This document shows positions 8,758 to 17,997 of a stretch of 64,000 nucleotides of DNA, one piece after another. The notes beneath the pieces were generated by a model. That model saw only the letters and a list, made by a program, of their open reading frames with translations. It was not told where the DNA came from and searched no databases. This stretch comes from Nitrospina sp. (GTDB lineage: Bacteria > Nitrospinota > Nitrospinia > Nitrospinales > VA-1). A program made the translations under genes and the position numbers. Within the stretch, counting starts at the first letter, position 1, and each line of letters opens with the position of its first letter. The stretch lies in the NCBI GenBank assembly GCA_018697205.1, contig JABHTG010000057.1, positions 124,001-188,000 of the forward strand, written 5' to 3'.

Positions 8758-11700
8758 CTACGCTGTTTTTTTATGCAAACCACCTTGCTTTAAGAAAAAA
8801 CAAAATAACAAAAACCAGCCCGAAAGGGTTACCAAAAAACCAATAACAAGAGAAGGTGGGGCATATTCCAGCCACACCAATTGTTTACCCTTCTCCAACT
8901 TTAATCCGATGAACCCTAAGTTTGCCTTATTTACAGGGAGTTCTTCCGATCCGGAGTAGGCCTTCCATCCATTCAAAATAGTCGTATTATAAACAAACCA
9001 ACAATGCTCATCTTGGCAGTCCACTTCGAAAACAGCCTTCGAAGCGATTATTTTTTTTATATCCACACGATTGTCGCCCTCAAAAACCTGAGGAGATTCC
9101 TGTTTATCTTTTAAACTAGATGATTCTATGATTATGGAACGCCATATATCTTTAGGAATACTTGACATGTGTTTTTCAAAATTCTTCGTAAGAACCTTTG
9201 ACCGAGGCCAAAACTTACCAAATGACAGAATCCCTTGATTAGCAAGGTTATCCTCAGTACGAATCATCTTGACCCATTTTGCAACATATGCTCGACCGTA
9301 AGATTGAGGATTAGTGAAAACCCGCATTTGGCGAATCTTAGGAAACTTTGAAGATGCATGATAAGATTGCGGAAATTTAAACTCAATAAAGCCTTGAGAG
9401 CGAAGATCCTCCAAAACTTTAGCTTTTTCCTCTGCTTCCATCTGGGCACCAAGATATATTCGAGGTAATGTAACATGATCGGCACCTGAAACATCTAAGA
9501 GTTTTCTTATAAAAGGGTTTGGCCGAAAAAAGTTAAGGAGCTTACCCTGCAAAAACATTAGATTGAAATGCCCCCTCATATTAGGATGAATTTCTGAATT
9601 AATTTGAGCTAGTAGCTCCTCATTATCATAAGCATGAAGATAAAGAGACCTGAGGTAAAAATTAATATCTTTCGAAGGATACGACTCCCCTGCCCCCCAT
9701 AAAGAAGGCCCGTACAACTCATGATTCTTTCCAAGGGGAAGTACTAATATCTCTCCTTGAATCAAGTTTGATAATACAAAAAAACTATACTCATCCGGTA
9801 AATAATATTGATAACTACTATGAGCAAGGTGTTGGATCGGTGCCACTCGGTGAGGAGCTAATGCTATTGTTGCTATTGTAAATGTGTTGCCGTCTTGAAG
9901 GTAAAAATTATCTATCGTCGGTGCTGCAACTTCGAAAAAAGCCAGTTTTTGATCTCCAAGACTAAGATATTTAAAGGCCTGCTCATACGTGCCTTGCGAA
10001 ATTTTTTCTTTTCTCCTTTGGTCATTTAAATATTTTTTAAACTCTTTAACTGGCCCATGACGCTGACGTAAAAGTTTCAATATTGACTGCTCATTTTTTT
10101 TATATTCCCTAATAGCTTTTGTACCTAACTTTTTATCCTTTAAATTAGAAGGTGCGACCTCCCAGTAATGTGCATTTAAAAAATTCATCTTGTGATGTCT
10201 CTCAGACTCAAATAGTCTTTCGAAATCCTCTACTCGTTTATCCAAATAATTGTAGCTGGCCACATCGTGTCGGTTCCCACGCAGAACAACTACCGCACTA
10301 CGAAAAGAATAAAAATTTCTACTCTTATCTAAGAGAATGACTGTTCCCTTTGTGAGATAGTCTCTAGCTGAAGGATAAAGCGTGTAGCATGAAAGTGCTC
10401 CCAAGATTATGATCAGGCCTAAAACTAACTTTTCTGAATTTATTAAGGGAAAGAAAGGTGAACCCATGGCATAAGACTTATTTTTAATCCTACCAGTGCA
10501 CCAAAAAAGAAGACTAAACAAAGAAAGAGTAGCCACAAAAAAACCAACATCCATGAGTATTTTATCTGGAATACTTTTAGGAAATAAGGGCGAAAAATAA
10601 ACTCCTATCAAAAGTAGCAGATAGGCTCCCGTAACTATGAAAAGAGTTTTTATGCTTTTTAGTTTAAGAAGATAATGTAAGCCAAGCATGGCAGCTACCA
10701 AGGCAAAAAAGAAAAAATACATACTCACTCGTAGATAATTATGAACTCTGAGAACTCCGGTAAACTCCATAAACTTAGAAAACCACCCCTGATCCCCCAT
10801 GGGAAAAGTTATCAAACAAAAAATTAGTCCGGCCAGAAAGAACGACTCACTAGATCTTATTTTAGAACCCTCGCTCGACTCCTTCGATAAATATTTTTGA
10901 TACAAAAAAATAAGAGTGCGACACAATAAAAAGAAAATCATAAATAATGAGAACTGTCCTGTATAAAAACCGATAACTGGCCCACCTAACGGGCTATACA
11001 AACCAGGAGCAAAGCTATAAAGATTTGCATCTTCGAATCGAAAGAATATAGAAGCGTAATGCTCAAGTGCCCCGCCCCACCAGAAGCCCATTGTGGATGA
11101 ATTGTCTATAACCAGATATTCCATTGATGCTATAGCTTCAATAAAAGGCACAAAGTAATAAGCCATTCCTATAAAAACAGCGACTGGGAATGTAACTACC
11201 TCCAAAACGAGCCGCTTGATGTTTGACCAGTGAAACCCTTGGTAAAATAGTTTGCCTGTAGCCATCCAACAAATATAAATAACCAGAAAGGAGAGCAACA
11301 GCGCAGTACATTCGAGGTTTACAAGCCAGACATGTTGAGATAAACTAGCGACCAGTCCAGCCAAGAATATCCACTCTAGACGACCTTTGGCATAAGCCAG
11401 GCTGACACACAACATGGCCCAGGGCAAAAAAGTGAATGGCACAATGTTTATAGGGTACTCATTGCCAAGATATGAAAGAAACGCAGAGTTGGTTAAAATG
11501 TAAGCAAACCCACCAAGAACTGAAGGAACAAAAGATAGCCTGAGCCCAAAACGAAGAAACAGGTAACATCCGAAAGACGAGAAAAGATAAAGAAAAAATA
11601 AACACCATTTTACCAAGTCGTATTTGGCGTAAACATCTGTTATTGGCGTATCTAGAATCAGGGCGACCAGCGAAAGTAGAGGACTGACCATAAAGTTACC

Positions 11701-12312
11701 CTGACTGTAACCACCTAGACGATAACTCTGAGAAAAATTACCTAAAAAATCATAGGCCTTAGCATTCTCCCATTGGTGCTCCAAATTAGTGAACATGTCG
11801 AGTCTGCCAGGAAGACTCAAAAAACTACGGTCGTAAAAGGGAGAAACCGTTTCGTAAATCCACGAAAACAAGATGAAAAACAGTAATAGAACGAGAATTG
11901 GTTCCTTGGTTCTAAGCGAGAAAAGGAACCAATTTTCCTTAATCTTCAAAAGTAAATAGCACCCGACTCCCACCACAAATAAAATAAATTGATAGAATAA
12001 CCCCAAACCAAAAACTGAAAGCGAGAAGGCAAAAAAGGGTAGCGTACAATGGAAGAAGTTTTTGCTTGTCAATGTTTGATTGTAATCAACCCATGAACCA
12101 ACTAATGCCAAGCCCAAGGCTAACGTTGCAAATAGCACTAGCGTTTGAACTACGGAGAGAGCAAATCCTGACCAAGGATAGAAATTAAGCAACTCTGGAG
12201 AAGCTATTGATAATTGCTGCGTTTTAAACCACACTCCGAACACTATAGAGGTAGCCAAAATAATAAGAAATGCCGCAATCAGATGACGTTGATAAAAATC
12301 TTTGGTTGTCAT
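8758..12312 (-). CDS. Large YfhO/GT-C-like multi-membrane protein
   Basis: 1184 residues. About the first 660 contain a dozen or more membrane helices; short acidic loops such as the one around YDRSFLSLPGRLD resemble GT-C glycosyltransferases that use polyprenyl-phosphate sugars. From about 665 to 1150 is a soluble extracytoplasmic part ending in ILNGWKAYSG, a VPLPAG-like turn (LPVNKANLGF) and WLEYAPPSLVIGF, followed by a final helix near 1155-1178. That ending is the hallmark of YfhO-type proteins, which decorate teichoic acids or other envelope polymers. It is the only gene of the locus before the flippase, together with the 209-residue gene behind it, on the minus strand. Donor and acceptor are unknown. 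Confidence 0.75.
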   Translation of the reverse strand: MTTKDFYQRHLIAAFLIILATSIVFGVWFKTQQLSIASPELLNFYPWSGFALSVVQTLVLFATLALGLALVGSWVDYNQTLTSKNFFHCTLPFFAFSLSVFGLGLFYQFILFVVGVGCYLLLKIKENWFLFSLRTKEPILVLLLFFILFSWIYETVSPFYDRSFLSLPGRLDMFTNLEHQWENAKAYDFLGNFSQSYRLGGYSQGNFMVSPLLSLVALILDTPITDVYAKYDLVKWCLFFLYLFSSFGCYLFLRFGLRLSFVPSVLGGFAYILTNSAFLSYLGNEYPINIVPFTFLPWAMLCVSLAYAKGRLEWIFLAGLVASLSQHVWLVNLECTALLLSFLVIYICWMATGKLFYQGFHWSNIKRLVLEVVTFPVAVFIGMAYYFVPFIEAIASMEYLVIDNSSTMGFWWGGALEHYASIFFRFEDANLYSFAPGLYSPLGGPVIGFYTGQFSLFMIFFLLCRTLIFLYQKYLSKESSEGSKIRSSESFFLAGLIFCLITFPMGDQGWFSKFMEFTGVLRVHNYLRVSMYFFFFALVAAMLGLHYLLKLKSIKTLFIVTGAYLLLLIGVYFSPLFPKSIPDKILMDVGFFVATLSLFSLLFWCTGRIKNKSYAMGSPFFPLINSEKLVLGLIIILGALSCYTLYPSARDYLTKGTVILLDKSRNFYSFRSAVVVLRGNRHDVASYNYLDKRVEDFERLFESERHHKMNFLNAHYWEVAPSNLKDKKLGTKAIREYKKNEQSILKLLRQRHGPVKEFKKYLNDQRRKEKISQGTYEQAFKYLSLGDQKLAFFEVAAPTIDNFYLQDGNTFTIATIALAPHRVAPIQHLAHSSYQYYLPDEYSFFVLSNLIQGEILVLPLGKNHELYGPSLWGAGESYPSKDINFYLRSLYLHAYDNEELLAQINSEIHPNMRGHFNLMFLQGKLLNFFRPNPFIRKLLDVSGADHVTLPRIYLGAQMEAEEKAKVLEDLRSQGFIEFKFPQSYHASSKFPKIRQMRVFTNPQSYGRAYVAKWVKMIRTEDNLANQGILSFGKFWPRSKVLTKNFEKHMSSIPKDIWRSIIIESSSLKDKQESPQVFEGDNRVDIKKIIASKAVFEVDCQDEHCWFVYNTTILNGWKAYSGSEELPVNKANLGFIGLKLEKGKQLVWLEYAPPSLVIGFLVTLSGWFLLFCFFLKQGGLHKKTA

Positions 12313-12476
12313 ATTTGTTGTTAGGAAAAAGCTCTACAATTTATGCAGCGCTTGATTTTAAAAACCAACTTAACTATTTGGTTCATTCCCATGCAGCCCC
12401 CCTATTTTTTTATCGGCGGATATTCTGAAGCACGCATTTATGGCATGAAAAAAATACAAGCCTTTAAGCTTTATGA

Positions 12477-13106
12477 CTATTGGACGCGTGATCTCTCACC
12501 TTTGAATAAAGGATGAAGTTCATCTACAAATGGTTTTAACCGTTGCACAATTACGCGCAGGCTCTTTATAGTTTTCTCTTGCCTCTCCAGTTCCATCGGT
12601 TTTTCCTCTGCCTTCTTGTATAGCGCTTTCTCTAAAACATCAACTTTTGCACGCCTCTCAAAGTAAGGAACTGCCCGATGTTCAACAATATCGAATGGTA
12701 AACGAATAATATCGCTAACTTCTCGTTTCGCTATCGAACTGAATTGGCTCAGACGTGTTTGTATTATTTTATCCAATTTAGGGGTAACAATCGCCGCAAC
12801 AACCACAAAGACAACAGCTAATATTACTATTTTTGCAAAAAACTCTAACAATTTTTCTGACTCAATTCTTACCCAATGCCTGAAAGAATCTTGCTTAGAT
12901 GGGTTTACAGGGATTTTGATGTTTAACTCTTCCATCATACCTACACGTTCTTTCTTTTTTTCTACCAATTCTTTATAAGCAGAACTCAAGTCATTACCTT
13001 TCACCAGCAAACCAAATTTTTGATGGCGCAAATAAAACTTTTCGTCCTTTAAGGTTAAAATGATATCTTCATTAGCATATTCTTGATTGTCTAAATTATT
13101 TTTCAT
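12477..13106 (-). CDS. Single-pass membrane protein of unknown function
   Basis: 209 residues; not recognised. The first 50 residues are beta-rich (EDIILTLKDEKFYLRHQKFGLLVKG followed by a DLSSAYKELVEKK helix), which loosely recalls a HicB-like beta-alpha fold. One strong transmembrane helix lies near residues 91-110 (IVILAVVFVVVAAIV). The C-terminal half is a charged helical region with predicted coiled-coil character (EKALYKKAEEKPMELERQEKTIK) that would lie across the membrane from the N-terminus. A very strong Shine-Dalgarno (AAGGGGGAG) precedes the ATG. It lies upstream of the YfhO-like gene on the same strand with a 164-base gap. It could be a chain-length or assembly helper of the glycan machinery; that is a guess from position. 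Confidence 0.7.
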   Translation of the reverse strand: MKNNLDNQEYANEDIILTLKDEKFYLRHQKFGLLVKGNDLSSAYKELVEKKKERVGMMEELNIKIPVNPSKQDSFRHWVRIESEKLLEFFAKIVILAVVFVVVAAIVTPKLDKIIQTRLSQFSSIAKREVSDIIRLPFDIVEHRAVPYFERRAKVDVLEKALYKKAEEKPMELERQEKTIKSLRVIVQRLKPFVDELHPLFKGERSRVQ

Positions 13107-13564
13107 AAGCTCCCCCTTAAAAGTTGAAGTACGATTATTAGATATCTGGCTCGAGAGTAGTGGCTAATCAAAATAGGAGTTGGCGAAAAACTTAAACTCT
13201 TAGTCCAAATCCAAACCAAACTCTCAGTAAAGCGCGAATAAAAACAAGTCTGCTCAGGTCTCTTAACCTAGAAAGCATATGTACTTCAGGCTTTTTTTTC
13301 ACTAGAATTGCAGTTCGATTTCTATATGATTTGATCGATTAAAAACAAGGCAGCAAAGTTTCATAGCAGAGCTGCCGATATTATAAGCAAACGTAGTCTA
13401 TTAAAAATAATATCAAGAAAAAAAACAACATTAACATGACAATTTTTATACCAAAAAAACTGACTCAAAAGAGTAACTCTAAAATAAAATTACTCTTATA
13501 CAGATTCCTCAGCAATAAAATAATTTATCCTCTTTCACTATTAAACCTTAACAGGTAGAAAGTT
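13107..13564. other. Divergent intergenic region with two inverted repeats
   Basis: 458 bases between divergently transcribed genes, so promoters for both directions must lie here; I could not pick a convincing -35/-10 pair. It holds GGCAGC/GCTGCC arms (13349-13354 and 13371-13376) and AAGAGTAA/TTACTCTT arms (13469-13476 and 13490-13497). The second repeat lies about 70 bases before the radical SAM start and could shape its leader. No ORF of credible length is present. Confidence 0.4.
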
Positions 13565-14611
13565 ATGCTCCACTGGCGGATATCATCTTACTTAATTGGA
13601 TTATGTGCAAAAGCATCGATCACAAAACCTTGGGTTTTTAAAGGTTTCTCATATGTGATAGAACTTCCCTTTCTCAAGCTAATATACGAATACATTTACT
13701 TAAAAAAAATTCGAAAAACTCTTGCTCTTTATGAGTCTTCACCTGGATTCCAAGTTGCCCTCGAACCTTTAAACGTGTGCAACTTAGAATGCACCATGTG
13801 CCCTTATCCCAGTATGGATCGTGAAAAAAGTCAAATGCCCATGGATCTTTACAAAAAAATAGTCGATGAGATTGTAGCATTTGGGCATACCCGACTAAAC
13901 TTAACTCACTACAATGAGCCTTTTCTAGATAAAAACCTTTTCGAAAGAGTTCGTTATGCAAAACAAAAGGGAATGTTCGTTGGCTTCTTTTCAAATGCTA
14001 CAGTAATGGATTCTGAAAAAGCTGAAAACACGCTTGATGCTGGAGTCGACTGGGTAAACTTTAGTATTGATGGTGCAACCAAAGAATCTTTTGAAAAAAT
14101 ACGTATTGGGGCAAATTTTGAAGAAACAATCAGCAATATTTCTCATTTAATCAAACTTCGAAGAGAACGTAATAGCACAATACCCTTGATTAATATCCAC
14201 ACTACAATTTTATCGAAGGAAAATCTAGAGTCTTCAAACCAACTTAAAGAATTACTTTGCGGAGCTGACTCGTACACAATGGGTCTTGCCGATTCGCGAG
14301 GGGACCAGAAAGACTACAACTTCATGAAAACCTTTACCTCTAACACCAATAAATCCCGTCTTTATCCTTGCTCCATCCCATGGACAACTTTAACAGTTAT
14401 GAGCAATGGGAAAGTATGCATATGCTGTAGAGATCATGATGGAGAAGTAATTCTCGGTGACTTAAACAAGCAAACAATTACTGAAGTTTTAAATTCAGAA
14501 GAAATGCTAAAAGTGAAAAAGCTTCATTTGGAAGGACAAGGAGACAAAATAGATCTTTGTAAAAATTGCGACTCTCTATACCGAGCTAACCTTAGTTGGT
14601 GGGCCAATTAG
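13565..14611 (+). CDS. Radical SAM protein with SPASM-like C-terminus
   Basis: 348 residues. Unlike the B12-binding members it has only about 70 residues before the cluster motif C72-x3-C76-x2-C79 (CNLECTMC). FSIDGATKESFEKIR is the typical barrel strand of SPASM/twitch proteins. The C-terminal Cys set (YPCSIPW, CICCRD, LCKNC) fits a SPASM or twitch domain binding one or two auxiliary [Fe-S] clusters. Enzymes of this group modify peptides, oxidise alcohols or reduce sugars, for example dehydrogenating amino-sugar alcohols; in a glycan locus a sugar substrate is plausible but unproven. It is followed after 52 bases by the 596-residue membrane protein. Confidence 0.85.
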   Translation: MLHWRISSYLIGLCAKASITKPWVFKGFSYVIELPFLKLIYEYIYLKKIRKTLALYESSPGFQVALEPLNVCNLECTMCPYPSMDREKSQMPMDLYKKIVDEIVAFGHTRLNLTHYNEPFLDKNLFERVRYAKQKGMFVGFFSNATVMDSEKAENTLDAGVDWVNFSIDGATKESFEKIRIGANFEETISNISHLIKLRRERNSTIPLINIHTTILSKENLESSNQLKELLCGADSYTMGLADSRGDQKDYNFMKTFTSNTNKSRLYPCSIPWTTLTVMSNGKVCICCRDHDGEVILGDLNKQTITEVLNSEEMLKVKKLHLEGQGDKIDLCKNCDSLYRANLSWWAN

Positions 14612-14663
14612 TTAATATACTTTCCCTTAAGTCAAAACTCTCAATACATATACATTCTCTCGT

Positions 14664-16454
14664 ATGAATACTAATTTTAACTTAATCATAAAACGAATAA
14701 TAAATAATGATTTCTTTTATCCGCTGGTGATGATCCTAGCTCTCTCTCTAGCTCTTTCAAAATATTATTCTGATGGTTCGTTAATTCTTGGAGGTGAAGG
14801 AAATACTGTCCTGAACTTCACAGAACATTTAAAGCTAACATCATATCAATGGTTTTCTATCTATGGTCAAGGGATGATTAATTTAGCTCCCTCAGGGACC
14901 GGAGTCAATATTCTCCTGTTAGCATTATTTGAAAATCTTACTAAAAGTACAGTTGCCACTAATTTTATACTTATTCTTTCATTATACTACTTACCTTTTT
15001 TAGGTATGTTTCTCGCCGCCAGGGAAATCAATCTCAATAACTTTTCAGCTTTCCTAATTGCATTATTTTATCTCATCAATCCCTCAACTCTGCAATACCT
15101 CACTAACCTTAACCAATGGAATGCATCAGTAGTGGCTTTAATGCCTTTTCTTTTCTGGATTATCCTAAAGTTTTACAAAGATAATCTTAAACTTTTTTTA
15201 TTTTATGGCACTACCACAGCAATATTCTCTTGTGCCTACTCAAATCAACCCCTGAATGCTATTGCCAACATATCATCTCTTATTTCACTTTTTATCATCT
15301 CTTTTCACCTTAATGGCAAGCTGATTTACTCTGAAATTTTAAAAAAATACATGCTACTTTTACTAGCATTTGTTCTTTTCAATTCCTGGTGGCTATTAAA
15401 TCTTTTTTACTCAGCCGTAGACGCCATAAAATTTTATCCTGAAGCCCAAGCACAATCCTGGTTATCTCAAGTCTCAAATAACACCGCCACCCCTTTATTT
15501 AAATGTCTTACTTTTACAATGTTAACCTACGATTATGGATATGATTTTATTGGCAACTTACATAACTCATTTCCTGGTCATATCATAAAATTGATTCCTA
15601 TAACTCTAGTCGTTCTGGTTTGTTTTTTTTCTAAAAAAATACGGAAGGTAAAAATCATCATTCCTGTTTTTTTTCTAGTATTAGTCGCTATGTTCTTGAC
15701 GAAAGGAGTAAGTCCACCATTCGGAGAAATTTATTTGTTTCTTTTTAAAAATATTCCACTTTTCAATATGTTTAAAACACCAACAGAGAAATTTGGGCTA
15801 CTATATATTTTTCTATTTACTCTTCTTCTGCTTTTCATTTTCCTAAACATTAAAGCCTTAAAAGAAAAAAATATTTTCCAGTTGATTTTTAGTGGTTATT
15901 TAATATTTTGTTTTACTCCAATCGCTACTGGAAATATTATCCCTGACCACAACATTGGACATTATGGAAAATCTGTTAGGAAATATGTCGAAAAGTCAGA
16001 GGAAACAAGTTTTAAAGCCACAATTAATCGGGAAAAGCTAAACTATAAAATAATGAGTCTCCCTGGAATGGGAAACTACCAAATTCTTATGAAGACTGGC
16101 CGTAAAAGTTACTACACAGGCTGGGATCCATTACTATGGACCAACAAGGGTTCTGTGCAGCCTGCTTTTAGTTCTCATATTACCGAATTTTATTGGCTTT
16201 TAGACAAAGCTCCGGTTAAAAAGCTATTTGGAATGCTTAACATTGGAAAACTTGTGGTCAATCCTAATTTGATCCCATGGTTTGGAAACGTAGGGTCGGG
16301 AAATCCTGATACTATTCGCGATCGATTAGAATTGCTTCCAGAAAAAAGATATGGGAATATTTCTGTCTTTAACAATTATAAAAATTTTCTACCTGTAGTT
16401 TATTCTCCCAAAAATATTTTCATTGTTCGGGACACCGTCCAAACCATTGACTAA
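14664..16454 (+). CDS. GT-C/YfhO-like multi-membrane protein lacking its usual C-terminal domain
   Basis: 596 residues. Around ten or more membrane helices fill residues 15-430, with extracytoplasmic loops such as GGEGNTVLNFTEHLK near the N-terminus. Residues 430-596 are soluble: MSLPGMGNYQILMKTGRKS, YYTGWDPLLWTNKGS and the LLDKAPVKKLFGMLNIGKLVV region match the middle of DUF3367/AftD or YfhO-type proteins. It stops right after LPVVYSPKNIFIVRDT, where such proteins normally continue into a beta-sandwich and a last helix. That missing part resembles the separate gene at 388-1506. A polyprenyl-sugar-dependent glycosyltransferase or polymer-handling role is likely from fold only. Confidence 0.65.
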   Translation: MNTNFNLIIKRIINNDFFYPLVMILALSLALSKYYSDGSLILGGEGNTVLNFTEHLKLTSYQWFSIYGQGMINLAPSGTGVNILLLALFENLTKSTVATNFILILSLYYLPFLGMFLAAREINLNNFSAFLIALFYLINPSTLQYLTNLNQWNASVVALMPFLFWIILKFYKDNLKLFLFYGTTTAIFSCAYSNQPLNAIANISSLISLFIISFHLNGKLIYSEILKKYMLLLLAFVLFNSWWLLNLFYSAVDAIKFYPEAQAQSWLSQVSNNTATPLFKCLTFTMLTYDYGYDFIGNLHNSFPGHIIKLIPITLVVLVCFFSKKIRKVKIIIPVFFLVLVAMFLTKGVSPPFGEIYLFLFKNIPLFNMFKTPTEKFGLLYIFLFTLLLLFIFLNIKALKEKNIFQLIFSGYLIFCFTPIATGNIIPDHNIGHYGKSVRKYVEKSEETSFKATINREKLNYKIMSLPGMGNYQILMKTGRKSYYTGWDPLLWTNKGSVQPAFSSHITEFYWLLDKAPVKKLFGMLNIGKLVVNPNLIPWFGNVGSGNPDTIRDRLELLPEKRYGNISVFNNYKNFLPVVYSPKNIFIVRDTVQTID

Positions 16455-16502
16455 ATCAAATTACCTCCACATTAAGTGGGCTAATTCCTTAGAGGATTTA
16501 AA

Positions 16503-17657
16503 TTGCAATTTAAGAGACTAGACTTAGTATCACTTAAAATGGATTCGTTTGACAGAACCTCTTTCACTCGCGATGCTCTTTTGTATAGCAAGAACTCCAT
16601 GCTCTTTTTTTATGACTTCAAGGGTATTCATCTAGTTCATCAACCCGATCATGTGAAGTGGTTCCCTAAAGTCATCAAATTTCCTTGGCTAAAAAACCGT
16701 ACAATATTAGACCTGCTACTACCCTTTCTATGGATTATTTTTTTCTCAACATTTCTACTTCTATCCGCAATTATTTGTATCGTATACCGCCCAAAGATTT
16801 GCTTAACTGAGAACACTTGGGTTGGTGCTGTTTTTGGAATAGCGCGGAAAATTGGTCTCTGCAAAATATTCATATATTGCTCTGGAGACTGGCTGGCTAA
16901 CCAAGGCAACAAAGGATATCTTAGCCGACTAGCCAACAACCATTTATTTGTCTATATGGATTATATTGCTTCTGTAACTAGTGATCTCACAAATAGTTAT
17001 TCAAAACGTTGTAATGAAGCCAGAGAACTTCATTGGGGGAAAAAAGTTTCAAAGAATATACACCATAGATACCCACCCCCCATAGAAATATTCTCTGACG
17101 CCGCATCAGCCAAAAGAATACATATTTGTTTTCTGGGTCAGGTATTATTAGATTCTGGTTTAGATTTAATCCTACCCTTATTACCTGAACTACATAGAGA
17201 AAATGGTACGAAACTAAAAATCATTGGCCCTGACTCAACAGCTAAACGAATTCAAATCGAAAAAACAATTAAAAATAAAAATTTAGAAAGCCTTACTGAG
17301 CTTTATGGTTATCTACCTGAAAATGAAATAAAAAAAGCCATGAGTGATTGCTTCTGCGGAATAAACCTAATCACAACAGCGGAAAGTTACTCTTCTTTCG
17401 CAGTCCCCGGTAAATTCATTTATTATCTTCAGATGCAGATTCCGGTACTCACAACTAAAAACAATGGCCTTGTTGAAGTAATTGAAGAAAACAAACTAGG
17501 CATTATAATTGAGCCAAACCCAAGATTGATCTTATCATCCATATACAAACTATATAATGATCAAGAAGTATACAAAATTAATATCTCAAAATATGCGAAA
17601 AAACACTCCTATCTCTCTATAAAAGACTATTTAAAAATTATCCAAGAATCTAAATAG
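16503..17657 (+). CDS. Glycosyltransferase family 4-like, membrane-associated
   Basis: 384 residues from a TTG start, chosen because AGAGGA lies six bases upstream and the frame has no earlier ATG; an in-frame ATG twelve codons later is the alternative. A hydrophobic segment at about residues 72-95 (LLLPFLWIIFFSTFLLLSAIICIVY) would anchor it in the inner membrane or bind the lipid acceptor. The C-terminal domain reads as a GT-B donor domain: HICFLGQVLLDSGLDLILPLL, KIIGPDS, and YSSFAVPGKFIYYLQMQIPVL. The canonical E-x7-E is not preserved, so the assignment rests on the overall pattern. It follows the 596-residue membrane protein after 48 bases and is likely co-transcribed with it. Confidence 0.7.
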   Translation: MQFKRLDLVSLKMDSFDRTSFTRDALLYSKNSMLFFYDFKGIHLVHQPDHVKWFPKVIKFPWLKNRTILDLLLPFLWIIFFSTFLLLSAIICIVYRPKICLTENTWVGAVFGIARKIGLCKIFIYCSGDWLANQGNKGYLSRLANNHLFVYMDYIASVTSDLTNSYSKRCNEARELHWGKKVSKNIHHRYPPPIEIFSDAASAKRIHICFLGQVLLDSGLDLILPLLPELHRENGTKLKIIGPDSTAKRIQIEKTIKNKNLESLTELYGYLPENEIKKAMSDCFCGINLITTAESYSSFAVPGKFIYYLQMQIPVLTTKNNGLVEVIEENKLGIIIEPNPRLILSSIYKLYNDQEVYKINISKYAKKHSYLSIKDYLKIIQESK

Positions 17658-17997
17658 TTTTTTACCGGGAAGAATAGTGTAACTTGGCTATTTTTTTTAA
17701 AAGTACTTTGACAAAATTATTTCAGGTTTTCCTAAATATCTGAATTCACGGCCATAAAACATCCAAGAGAAGCAAAGAAACCTTTCCGGACAAATAAATA
17801 ACCACCATTTACTAAGGATATTTATTTTCTTGGCGATAAGATTATGAAAGCACCGAACTGGGGAACCTACTAAGCAAAATATGCTATGATGAACCAAGTT
17901 GACGATGTTAACCCCAAAAAGCTCTTTGGTTTTTCTTAATATTATTGTATTTACAAGTTTTAGGTAGACATGAAGCTTTTGTTAGGAGAGATTAAAT
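17658..17997. other. Intergenic region upstream of a B12-radical SAM gene
   Basis: 340 bases without a credible gene; the 66-residue minus-strand ORF here has no ribosome site or recognisable motif. It carries a TTGACA box near 17708 without a good -10 partner, and a short hairpin followed by T residues (17914-17934, listed separately). The segment ends in AGGAGA six bases before the next ATG. I compared it by eye with cobalamin and cyclic-di-GMP riboswitch motifs and saw neither. Confidence 0.35.
17914..17934 (+). terminator. Weak intrinsic terminator-like hairpin
   Basis: CCAAA/TTTGG arms with a 6-base loop, directly followed by a run of five T. The stem is short, so termination would be weak. 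It lies 257 bases past the upstream stop and 64 before the next start, so it may end the 13.5-17.7 kb transcript or act in the leader of the next gene. Confidence 0.35.

Noticed and set aside
17658-17997. Possible riboswitch or small RNA in the gap before a B12-radical SAM gene
   Set aside because: Only a weak hairpin with a T-run was visible, and no known riboswitch core motif.
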